Shown: positions 1 through 5,553 of the stretch, in pieces | Position numbering within the stretch: position 1 is the first letter of the stretch | How the letters are laid out: every line of letters starts with the position of its first letter | Assembly: GCA_017552165.1 (NCBI GenBank) | Contig: JAFZCF010000030.1 | Span: 1-6,519 of the forward strand | Length of the DNA: 6,519 nucleotides | Source of the DNA: Clostridia bacterium | GTDB lineage: Bacteria > Bacillota_A > Clostridia > Oscillospirales > CAG-272 | Reading direction: 5' to 3' | The notes under the pieces: generated by a model | Told to the model about the DNA's origin: nothing | What the model saw: only the letters and a program-made list of their open reading frames with translations | Databases searched by the model: none | Made by a program: the position numbers and the translations under genes

Positions 1-1
1 G

Positions 2-6
2 CCTCC
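2..6 (-). promoter_or_regulatory. Possible ribosome binding site of a divergent gene starting left of the window
   Basis: Read on the minus strand this is GGAGG. It lies about 7 to 11 bases downstream of the start point predicted for the leftward promoter at 20-48. A start codon would fall just outside the window, so the coding region itself cannot be seen. The motif is short and could be chance; its position behind a good promoter is the only support. Confidence 0.35.
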
Positions 7-19
7 ACGGACGAGTGAT

Positions 20-48
20 ATTATACCACGTCCGCGGCAGAAATGCAA
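20..48 (-). promoter_or_regulatory. Leftward sigma-A type promoter
   Basis: On the minus strand the sequence shows TTGCAT (48 to 43), a 17-base spacer, and a perfect TATAAT (25 to 20). TGG stands immediately before the -10 box, which makes it an extended -10. An A-rich stretch lies further upstream at 61-70. Transcription would start near position 13 and run off the left edge. The element matches the rpmB promoter at 1351-1379 at 23 of 29 positions, including spacer bases, so chance is unlikely. The gene it drives lies outside the window. Confidence 0.65.
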
Positions 49-71
49 GAGGGTGCGAAATGTTTTTTTAC

Positions 72-109
72 AGCGCGTTTTTTAACACTGCGTTAATAAA
101 ACATGCGCT
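72..109. repeat. Imperfect inverted repeat in the divergent intergenic region
   Basis: The left arm (72-86) pairs with the right arm (92-109) around a 5-base loop at 87-91. This gives 15 base pairs in three blocks, interrupted on the right arm only by a single unpaired T at 97 and an unpaired AT at 103-104. The innermost part, TTAAC-5-GTTAA, is a perfect dyad. The right arm covers the place where a -35 box for the -10 at 119-124 would lie, so an operator role is possible. It could also be chance in a locally AT-rich stretch. No transcript from a visible gene ends here, so a terminator role is less likely. Confidence 0.4.
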
Positions 110-118
110 CAAATGGTG

Positions 119-124
119 TATAAT
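119..124 (+). promoter_or_regulatory. -10 box of a probable promoter for the lipoprotein gene
   Basis: A perfect TATAAT sits 31 bases upstream of the lipoprotein ATG. There is no convincing -35 hexamer at 17 bases: the best candidate, TTAATA at 93-98, leaves a 20-base spacer. The promoter would therefore be weak or activator-dependent. Its -35 area overlaps the right arm of the inverted repeat at 72-109. A loose Shine-Dalgarno-like GGTGAGAG follows at 144-151. Confidence 0.4.
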
Positions 125-155
125 CAAACCGTAACAAAACTGTGGTGAGAGAGAA

Positions 156-1334
156 ATGAGAAAGACCATATTGTGTTTTGCCCTCGCGGTGATAATGATC
201 GCCGTATGCGGCTGCGGAAATAAAAACGGGAATATCGGAGATGACACCTCGGACACGTCGGCGGCAGTGTCCGACAGCGCGGACGAAACGGTTATCCCCG
301 ACACCTCGGCTGATGAGACAGGAACTCCCGAAGGACATGAGCCGACCGTTATCGACTTTGTGATTCCAGAATCGTCACGTGAGATGTCGACTGATTTTGC
401 TCTGAGGTTGCTTGAACTCTGCACCGGGCATTTTGCCGCCGCGACGGCCGAACTTTTTACCAACGCGGGATTTGAGGTCAGGACGCAAAAGTATTACGAT
501 AAGAACGAGACCGACGTTTCGCACACCGCGGCGTATACGGTCGGGCTCGGTTTTGCCGAACTAAGCGGCGCCGTCAGGCCAGTGGTCCTAATTGCCGTGC
601 GCGGGACCGTGGCGGGCGAGTGGTACTCGAATTTTGATATAATTCCGTCCCGTAACCCGTCGGCGGTGTATTCCGAAAACTTTCTTTCGGCGGCGGAGGA
701 GGTCTTCCTCGGCGCTCAAAAGACTCTCTCCGAATACGAAAATCCCATCATAGTTGTCTGCGGGCACAGCCGCGGCGCGGCATGCGCAAATCTGCTCGGC
801 GTAATGCTTGACAGGGTTTATCCCGTTTCGGACGTTTCCGTTTACACCTTCGCCACCCCCGCAACGCTGCGGCAGGACGGAGCGGATGAAGAATATCCGA
901 ACGTCTTCAACTTCATCAATCCGGAGGATTTCGTCACCTATCTCCCGCTCTCCGCGTGGGGATTTTCAAGGGCAGGGAAAGACGTGATTCTTGAAGGAGA
1001 CGAAGGGCTTGTTTCATCTCTCGCGTCGACTGTCGCCTCGCTGGCTTCGGTTTCTCCCGACGTAGCGTCATATTACGGTCAGCGTCATTCATTGACTTCA
1101 TCGGGTCTTTCCGACACAGGGCTGACGACTTTCGAGCTTATGAGCACTCTACTTGCCGGGAGTCTCGCGGGGGGAAGCGGCGCGTCGGGCGCGTCCGCTG
1201 CGGCGTTTATTTCTCCGGAATCTGACCTTTTCGGCGTCACATCGGCGTTTGCGTCGATCGCCGCGAGCGGATTTTCGGGGCATATGCCGCAGGTTTACGC
1301 TGAGAAAATCGGCCTGATCTCCACCGCGCAATAA
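156..1334 (+). CDS. Lipoprotein with class 3 lipase-like alpha/beta hydrolase domain
   Basis: This is a predicted exported, lipid-anchored serine hydrolase of 392 residues. The N-terminus is a lipoprotein signal: a basic MRKT start, a hydrophobic stretch to about residue 17, and the lipobox VCGC with Cys20 as the expected attachment site. Residues 21-65 form an acidic Ser/Thr/Asp-rich linker with a repeated SADET motif, probably a spacer from the membrane. The hydrolase domain spans roughly 80-330. It contains an RGT strand at 149-151 followed by a GEWYSNFD segment, and the nucleophile elbow GHSRGA with Ser205. It also has a TFATPAT strand, NPEDF with Asp258, and GQRHS with His311; Ser205, Asp258 and His311 form the candidate triad. 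This order and these motifs fit the lipase class 3 family. Substrate is unknown; lipid or other ester hydrolysis at the cell surface is inference. The C-terminal part (about 335-365) is Ala/Gly/Ser-rich. The gene has its own upstream -10 box and is separated from rpmB by that gene's promoter, with no clear terminator between them. Confidence 0.8.
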   Translation: MRKTILCFALAVIMIAVCGCGNKNGNIGDDTSDTSAAVSDSADETVIPDTSADETGTPEGHEPTVIDFVIPESSREMSTDFALRLLELCTGHFAAATAELFTNAGFEVRTQKYYDKNETDVSHTAAYTVGLGFAELSGAVRPVVLIAVRGTVAGEWYSNFDIIPSRNPSAVYSENFLSAAEEVFLGAQKTLSEYENPIIVVCGHSRGAACANLLGVMLDRVYPVSDVSVYTFATPATLRQDGADEEYPNVFNFINPEDFVTYLPLSAWGFSRAGKDVILEGDEGLVSSLASTVASLASVSPDVASYYGQRHSLTSSGLSDTGLTTFELMSTLLAGSLAGGSGASGASAAAFISPESDLFGVTSAFASIAASGFSGHMPQVYAEKIGLISTAQ

Positions 1335-1379
1335 AATAATAAAAAAACAGTTGCATTTCCGCGGCGTTTGTGATATAAT
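1330..1379 (+). promoter_or_regulatory. Strong promoter of rpmB with A-tract upstream element
   Basis: TTGCAT (1351-1356), a 17-base spacer and a perfect TATAAT (1374-1379) with TGA directly before it form a near-ideal sigma-A promoter with an extended -10. The AT-rich run at 1330-1349, just upstream of the -35, is placed like an UP element that contacts the RNA polymerase alpha subunit. The start point should be near 1386, giving a leader of about 68 bases. It probably drives rpmB and the genes behind it. Confidence 0.8.
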
Positions 1380-1405
1380 TCCGTGGTATTGGTAAAAGAA
1401 CGCAT

Positions 1406-1429
1406 TTGCGCCGCCGGCGTGCGGCGCGA
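1406..1429 (+). promoter_or_regulatory. GC-rich hairpin in the rpmB 5' leader
   Basis: GCGCCGC (1408-1414) and GCGGCGC (1421-1427) pair perfectly around the 6-base loop CGGCGT. A G-U and a U-A pair extend the stem to nine. It lies about 20 bases after the predicted transcription start and just before the ribosome binding site at 1434-1441. No T-run follows, so it is not an intrinsic terminator. It could stabilise the mRNA, or be a site through which L28 or another factor controls translation; neither role can be shown from the sequence. Confidence 0.55.
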
Positions 1430-1453
1430 TCGTAAGAAAGGTTTGGTAGTATA

Positions 1454-1642
1454 ATGGCAAAGTGTGATATCTGCGGGAAAGCGGTGACGTTCGGTCATAA
1501 CGTTTCTCACTCTGAAAGAAAGACCAACAGAGCGTGGAAACCCAATGTCAGGAAAGTCAGAGCGGTTGTAAACGGCTCTCCCAAGACCATTCACGTATGC
1601 ACGAGCTGCATGCGCTCCGGCAAGGTTTCAAGGGCAGTCTGA
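1454..1642 (+). CDS. rpmB: 50S ribosomal protein L28 (bL28), zinc-ribbon form
   Basis: This gene encodes a 62-residue basic protein of the large ribosomal subunit. The sequence is recognisable throughout: MAKCDICGK at the start, GHNVSHSERKTNR in the middle, the KPNVRKVR segment, and HVCTSCMRSGKV near the end. Cys4/Cys7 and Cys49/Cys52 form two CxxC pairs, the zinc-binding (C+) version of L28. Many bacteria also carry or substitute a cysteine-free version that helps under zinc limitation. The length is normal for Bacillota. A purine-rich AAGAAAGG at 1434-1441 is the likely ribosome binding site, with a rather long spacing of 12 bases to the ATG. The gene has a strong promoter and a hairpin in its leader, and it heads a probable five-gene transcription unit. 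Confidence 0.97.
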   Translation: MAKCDICGKAVTFGHNVSHSERKTNRAWKPNVRKVRAVVNGSPKTIHVCTSCMRSGKVSRAV

Positions 1643-1663
1643 CGATCAGCCGGCAACCCCGGT

Positions 1664-2353
1664 ATGTATAAGGTTTTTATCGACAATCGCGTATCTGACG
1701 GCGTGGCGGGGGCTTTACAGGTCCGTCACGCCGTTGTGATACGCTTGCCTTATTTTCGGAGACTTCCGGCGCCTGTTTCATCACACGCCGATATGCTCCT
1801 CTTTGAGTTTCCCGACGGGAGACTGCTGACTTTCGGGGAATATTATGACCTCAATCCGGGCCTTTTCGACTGCGTCGGAGATAGGCTCATTTTGACGGAC
1901 GAAGCTCCCGGCGACCGGTATCCCAACGACGTTCTGCTCGACGCGCTTGCCGTAGGCGATACTCTGTACGGGCACGAGTCCGCGTCCCGGGTACTTAAAA
2001 ACAGCTTCGGCAGTTTTGTCCCGGTGAAGCAGGGCTACGCACGCTGCTCGGTTGCTGTTCCGCGCGCAGGGCTTGCGATAACAGCCGACAAAGGCCTTGC
2101 CGGGTCCCTTTTGAAAAACGGCGTTGAAGTCCTTGTGATATTCCCCGGGAATATACGTCTCCCGGGATATGACGCGGGATTCATAGGCGGCGCCGGAACG
2201 CGGCTTCCCGACGGGGAGTTTCTTTTCTTCGGGGACGTGACAGCGCATCCGGATTATGTGAGGATAGACGATTTTCTTAATTCTCACGGCGTAAGGTATT
2301 CGTTCGTTCCCGGGGAGCCGCTTACCGATTACGGCGGCGCGGTATTCGTTTGA
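1664..2353 (+). CDS. Hypothetical protein resembling the DUF6873 GME-fold family
   Basis: This 229-residue soluble protein has no signal peptide or membrane segment. From memory of the family, it resembles DUF6873, proteins assigned to the GME (guanidine-modifying enzyme) beta/alpha-propeller fold and common in Clostridia. Supporting segments in order are FIDNRVS (5-11), SHADM (40-44), RYPNDVLLDALAVG (85-98), KQGYARCS (122-129), TADKGLA (140-146), LPGYDAGFIGGAG (166-178), HPD (195-197) and LTDYGG (220-225). Short beta strands ending in Gly/Asp turns, as at VEVLVIFPGN, fit a propeller. The only cysteines are Cys70 and Cys128. There is none near the C-terminus, where classical GME amidinotransferases and deiminases carry their nucleophile, so normal guanidine chemistry is doubtful. 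The function is unknown. The ATG is the first possible start in frame after the rpmB stop, 21 bases away. It lacks a clear ribosome binding site, so translation may depend on rpmB. Confidence 0.7.
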   Translation: MYKVFIDNRVSDGVAGALQVRHAVVIRLPYFRRLPAPVSSHADMLLFEFPDGRLLTFGEYYDLNPGLFDCVGDRLILTDEAPGDRYPNDVLLDALAVGDTLYGHESASRVLKNSFGSFVPVKQGYARCSVAVPRAGLAITADKGLAGSLLKNGVEVLVIFPGNIRLPGYDAGFIGGAGTRLPDGEFLFFGDVTAHPDYVRIDDFLNSHGVRYSFVPGEPLTDYGGAVFV

Positions 2354-2379
2354 GTTCATCAGTTTATTAAATGCTTTGC

Positions 2380-2384
2380 GGAGG
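2380..2384 (+). promoter_or_regulatory. Ribosome binding site that sets the murC GTG start
   Basis: GGAGG stands 5 bases before the GTG at 2390. The next in-frame ATG, at 2423, has no such motif at a usable distance. This selects the GTG as the start and keeps 11 residues of the N-terminal helix that precedes the Rossmann strand KKVHFIGAGG. Confidence 0.75.
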
Positions 2385-2389
2385 ATTCC

Positions 2390-3766
2390 GTGAAAGAACA
2401 CATTGAAAAAATAAATGAAATAATGTCCTCCGCGAAAAAGGTCCATTTTATCGGCGCCGGCGGGATATCGGTATCGAGTCTCGCCTCGATCACAAAAAGC
2501 GCCGGGTACAGCGTGACCGGCTCCGACAGGACAAGGTCGGAGCTCACCGACAAACTTGTTTCGGAGGGCATTCCGCTTGTTTACGGTCATTTCGCGGAGA
2601 GCGTTCACGGGGCGGACATCGTCGTGTACACGGCCGCCGTCAGGAACGGGAACCCCGAGCTTGACGAGGCGAAAAGACTCGGCATACCGTGTTTTACCCG
2701 AGCGGAATATCTCGGTTGGCTCATGAGCCGCAGTCCGGTACGGATAGGCGTTGCCGGATGCCACGGCAAAAGCACCGTGACCGCAATGATATCCGAGATA
2801 ATGATACAGGCCGGTCTCGACCCCACCGTCGTATGCGGCGCAGAGATAAGGGAACTCGGCGGCTCGGCATACAGGACGGGCAAAGGCGGCGGATTTGTTT
2901 TCGAGGCGTGCGAATACTGTGATTCTTTTCTCTCGTTCCTGCCGACCGTGGCCGTCGTTACGAACGTTGAGTTCGACCATCCCGACTATTTCAGGGACAT
3001 GGACATGCTCCGCGATTCATACGCCAGATACGCGTCGATAGGGGACACGGTGATCTATAACGCCGACGACGCCGAGTCGCTTAAAATGATCGAGTTGCTG
3101 CCGGACAGGGTCAAAAAGATCTCGTTCGGCCTCGGCGACGCCGATTATTCGGCGGCGGACGTTGCTTTCGACGGCGCGAGTTCGTCCTTTACGCTCCTCA
3201 GGCGCGGAGAGCCAATAACCGGCGTACGGCTTTCGCTTCCCGGCAAATATAACGTGTGCAACGCGCTTGCGGCATCTGCCGCGGCGCTTGAATGCGGCGC
3301 TTCGCCAGACGACGTACCGGCGGCTCTGAGAGATTTTCGCGGGGTCGCAAGGCGTTTCGAATATCTCGGCGTCACAAAGCGCGGCGCCGTTGTATACGAC
3401 GATTACGCCCATCATCCGACGGAGCTTCGCTCTGTCATTTCGGCGGCCAAGAGTCTCGGCAAGCGGCTTGTCTGCTTGTTCCAGCCGCATACCTATTCGA
3501 GGACGGCGAGCCTTTTCGGGGAATTCGCCGAAGCGCTTTCGATTGCCGACGTCGCCGTGCTCGTCGATATTTACGCCGCCCGGGAGGTCAACAAGTGGAA
3601 CGTCAGTTCCGAGCAGCTGGCCGAGGCGATCCCCGGCGGGATATACGGGGGCAGCGTGACCGACTCGGCAAAATACGCCGCCGAGAACTTCGGTGAGGGC
3701 GACATGATACTGATTCTCGGAGCCGGCGATATAATCGCCGCCGGCAAAACGATTTTTGATTTCTGA
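2390..3766 (+). CDS. murC: UDP-N-acetylmuramate--L-alanine ligase
   Basis: MurC joins L-alanine to UDP-MurNAc using ATP, the first amino acid addition of cytoplasmic peptidoglycan precursor synthesis. The 458 residues match the family length and show the three Mur ligase domains. The N-terminal UDP-binding Rossmann domain contains HFIGAGGISVSSLA (about 19-32). The central ATPase domain has the P-loop GCHGKST (123-129) and EACEYCDSF (172-180), followed by NVEFDHPDYF. The C-terminal domain contains VYDDYAHHPTE (335-345), FQPHTYSRT and LVDIYAARE. YAHHPTE and FQPHTYSRT are characteristic of MurC rather than MurD, MurE or MurF. The P-loop has Cys124 where GTHGK(T/S) is usual, while the Lys and Ser/Thr are kept, so the enzyme should be active. 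The start is GTG with a good ribosome binding site. The gene stands outside any mur/fts cluster visible here, between a hypothetical gene and aspS, and its stop codon lies in the aspS ribosome binding region. Confidence 0.95.
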   Translation: MKEHIEKINEIMSSAKKVHFIGAGGISVSSLASITKSAGYSVTGSDRTRSELTDKLVSEGIPLVYGHFAESVHGADIVVYTAAVRNGNPELDEAKRLGIPCFTRAEYLGWLMSRSPVRIGVAGCHGKSTVTAMISEIMIQAGLDPTVVCGAEIRELGGSAYRTGKGGGFVFEACEYCDSFLSFLPTVAVVTNVEFDHPDYFRDMDMLRDSYARYASIGDTVIYNADDAESLKMIELLPDRVKKISFGLGDADYSAADVAFDGASSSFTLLRRGEPITGVRLSLPGKYNVCNALAASAAALECGASPDDVPAALRDFRGVARRFEYLGVTKRGAVVYDDYAHHPTELRSVISAAKSLGKRLVCLFQPHTYSRTASLFGEFAEALSIADVAVLVDIYAAREVNKWNVSSEQLAEAIPGGIYGGSVTDSAKYAAENFGEGDMILILGAGDIIAAGKTIFDF

Positions 3767-3774
3767 GGTGTTTT

Positions 3775-5553
3775 ATGGCTGATATGCTTCTTAAAAACGA
3801 CAGACGTACAAAATACTGCGGTGAGTTCACTGACTCCGACGTCGGTCAGAGAGTCTGCGCCTGCGGATGGACTCAGAGAGTCCGCAATCTCGGCTCGCTG
3901 ATTTTCATCGACCTACGCGACAGGACGGGGGTCATTCAGCTCGCGTTTGACGACGCGACCGACAGGGACGTTTTTGAAAAGGCGTTTTCCGTCCGTTCCG
4001 AATACGTTCTCTGCGCAAGAGGCACGGTCAGGGTACGTTCCTCGATTAACGAGACGATCCCTACTGGCAGGATAGAGATCGCGGTCGATGAGCTCAAGAT
4101 CATAAGCGCCGCGAAGACGACGCCTTTTGAGATCGTTGACGGAGGCGGAGTAAGGGACGACCTCACGCTTAAATACCGTTATCTCGACCTGCGCCGTCCG
4201 ACGCTCACGAAGAACATACTCATGAGGCACGAGATCGCACGCGCCGCCCGGGAGTATTACTACAAAAACGGGTTTATCGAGATCGAGACCCCGATGATGA
4301 TTAAATCCACCCCCGAGGGCGCAAGGGACTATCTCGTCCCGTCGCGCATCCACAAGGGCAGTTTTTATGCGCTTCCGCAGTCGCCGCAGATTTACAAGCA
4401 GCTTCTCATGGTGTCCGGGTTCGACAGATATATCCAGCTAGCGAGATGCTTCCGCGACGAGGACCTGCGCGCCGACCGTCAGCCGGAGTTCACCCAGATA
4501 GACCTCGAAATGTCGTTCGTTGACCAGGATGACGTTATGGAGATGAACGAGGGGTTCATCGCATATCTTTTCAAAAAAGTGCTGGGAGTTGATATCCCGC
4601 TTCCGCTTCCCAAGCTGACGTACGCCGAGGCGATGTCGAGGTACGGCTCGGACAAGCCGGACACCCGTTTCGGAATGGAGATCACCGACGTTTCCGACAT
4701 CGTCGCCGACTGCGGCTTCGGTGTGTTTTCCGGCGCTGTCGCCGGCGGCGGTAGCGTAAGGGCGATCGTCGCAAAGAACGCGTCGAACGTCCTCACGCGC
4801 AAGGAGATAGACAAACTTACCGAGCATGCGCGCGGCATCGGAGCGAAGGGTCTCGCCTTCATCCGCATGACGGACGACGGAATGAACTGTTCATTCTCCA
4901 AGTTTATGACCGAGGACGAGCTCGGCGCTATCTGCAATCGCATAGGATGCGAAAAGGGCGACGTCGCGCTCTTTGTCGCCGACAAGGACAGGGTCGTTCT
5001 CCCGACGCTCGGCGCTCTCCGTTTGATCATAGCGAAAAAGCTCGATATAATTCCCGATCAGTGGAACTTCCTCTGGATAACAGAATTCCCGTTCTTTGAA
5101 TGGAATGAGGAGACTCAGAACTGGGACGCAATGCACCATCCGTTCACGATGCCTCTCGACGAGGACATCCCTAAGCTCGATTCCGATAAGGGTTCAGTCC
5201 GCGCAAAGGCCTATGACCTTGTTCTTAACGGAATAGAACTTTCCTCCGGTTCGATAAGGATCACCGATCCCGCGCTTCAGCAGAGAATGTTCGAGCTGCT
5301 AGGTCTCACCGACGAGGAAATAGAAGTCAAGTTCGGATTCCTCGTTGACGCGTACAACTACGGCTGTCCTCCGCACGGGGGAGCGGGGATCGGCCTCGAC
5401 CGTCTCGCGATGCTCATGTGCGGGGCTCCGAGTCTCCGCGACGTCGTCGCGTTCCCGAAGGTACAGAATGCGAGCGAGCTCATGTCGGGCGCTCCCGCGC
5501 CGACGGACAAAAAGGCGCTCGACGATCTCGGCATAGCCGTCATATCAGACTGA
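3775..5553 (+). CDS. aspS: Aspartate--tRNA ligase, bacterial type
   Basis: This class IIb synthetase charges tRNA-Asp with aspartate in the cytoplasm. The 592 residues fit the bacterial family. The N-terminal OB-fold anticodon-binding domain (about 14-105) contains CGWTQRVRNLGSLIFIDLRD. The catalytic core shows motif 1 around GFIEIETP (166-173), the QSPQIYKQ aspartate-site loop (202-209), motif 2 RCFRDEDLRADRQPEFTQID (224-243), and motif 3 GAGIGLDRL (536-544) with Arg543. A GAD-type insertion at about 300-400 marks the bacterial rather than the archaeal/eukaryotic form. Leu39 lies where Escherichia coli AspRS has Leu and the non-discriminating Pseudomonas enzyme has His31. This hints at a tRNA-Asp specific enzyme, but weakly. 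The ribosome binding site GAGGTG (3765-3770) overlaps the murC stop, and only 8 bases separate the genes. That leaves no room for a promoter or T-box leader, so murC and aspS should be co-transcribed. The stop overlaps the next gene's start as TGATG. Confidence 0.97.
   Translation: MADMLLKNDRRTKYCGEFTDSDVGQRVCACGWTQRVRNLGSLIFIDLRDRTGVIQLAFDDATDRDVFEKAFSVRSEYVLCARGTVRVRSSINETIPTGRIEIAVDELKIISAAKTTPFEIVDGGGVRDDLTLKYRYLDLRRPTLTKNILMRHEIARAAREYYYKNGFIEIETPMMIKSTPEGARDYLVPSRIHKGSFYALPQSPQIYKQLLMVSGFDRYIQLARCFRDEDLRADRQPEFTQIDLEMSFVDQDDVMEMNEGFIAYLFKKVLGVDIPLPLPKLTYAEAMSRYGSDKPDTRFGMEITDVSDIVADCGFGVFSGAVAGGGSVRAIVAKNASNVLTRKEIDKLTEHARGIGAKGLAFIRMTDDGMNCSFSKFMTEDELGAICNRIGCEKGDVALFVADKDRVVLPTLGALRLIIAKKLDIIPDQWNFLWITEFPFFEWNEETQNWDAMHHPFTMPLDEDIPKLDSDKGSVRAKAYDLVLNGIELSSGSIRITDPALQQRMFELLGLTDEEIEVKFGFLVDAYNYGCPPHGGAGIGLDRLAMLMCGAPSLRDVVAFPKVQNASELMSGAPAPTDKKALDDLGIAVISD

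Noticed and set aside
72..109. Inverted repeat as an intrinsic terminator
   Set aside because: The T-run lies within the left arm rather than after the stem, and the flanking genes are transcribed away from this region.
68..463. Minus-strand open frame of 131 codons opposite the lipoprotein start
   Set aside because: The protein is low-complexity Ser/Val-rich sequence mirroring the acidic linker, with no family resemblance. It would also run through both the inverted repeat and the lipoprotein promoter.
1406..1429. The rpmB leader hairpin as terminator of the lipoprotein gene
   Set aside because: The stem is followed by GATCGTAAGAAAGG rather than a run of T, and it lies downstream of the strong rpmB promoter.
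1781..2980. Minus-strand open frame of 399 codons across the GME-like gene and murC
   Set aside because: It lies opposite two well-supported genes, has no recognisable family motifs and spans their boundary. Long antisense frames are common in GC-rich coding DNA.
2390..3766. Mpl (murein peptide ligase) or another Mur ligase instead of MurC
   Set aside because: HFIGAGGISVSSLA, YAHHPTE and FQPHTYSRT fit MurC. Mpl is mainly found in Gram-negative bacteria and has a different N-terminal glycine loop.
3767..3774. A T-box or other riboswitch before aspS
   Set aside because: Only 8 bases separate murC from aspS, which is far too little for any leader RNA.
4479..5030. Minus-strand open frame of 183 codons inside aspS
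   Set aside because: It is fully contained in a highly conserved gene and shows no motif of its own.
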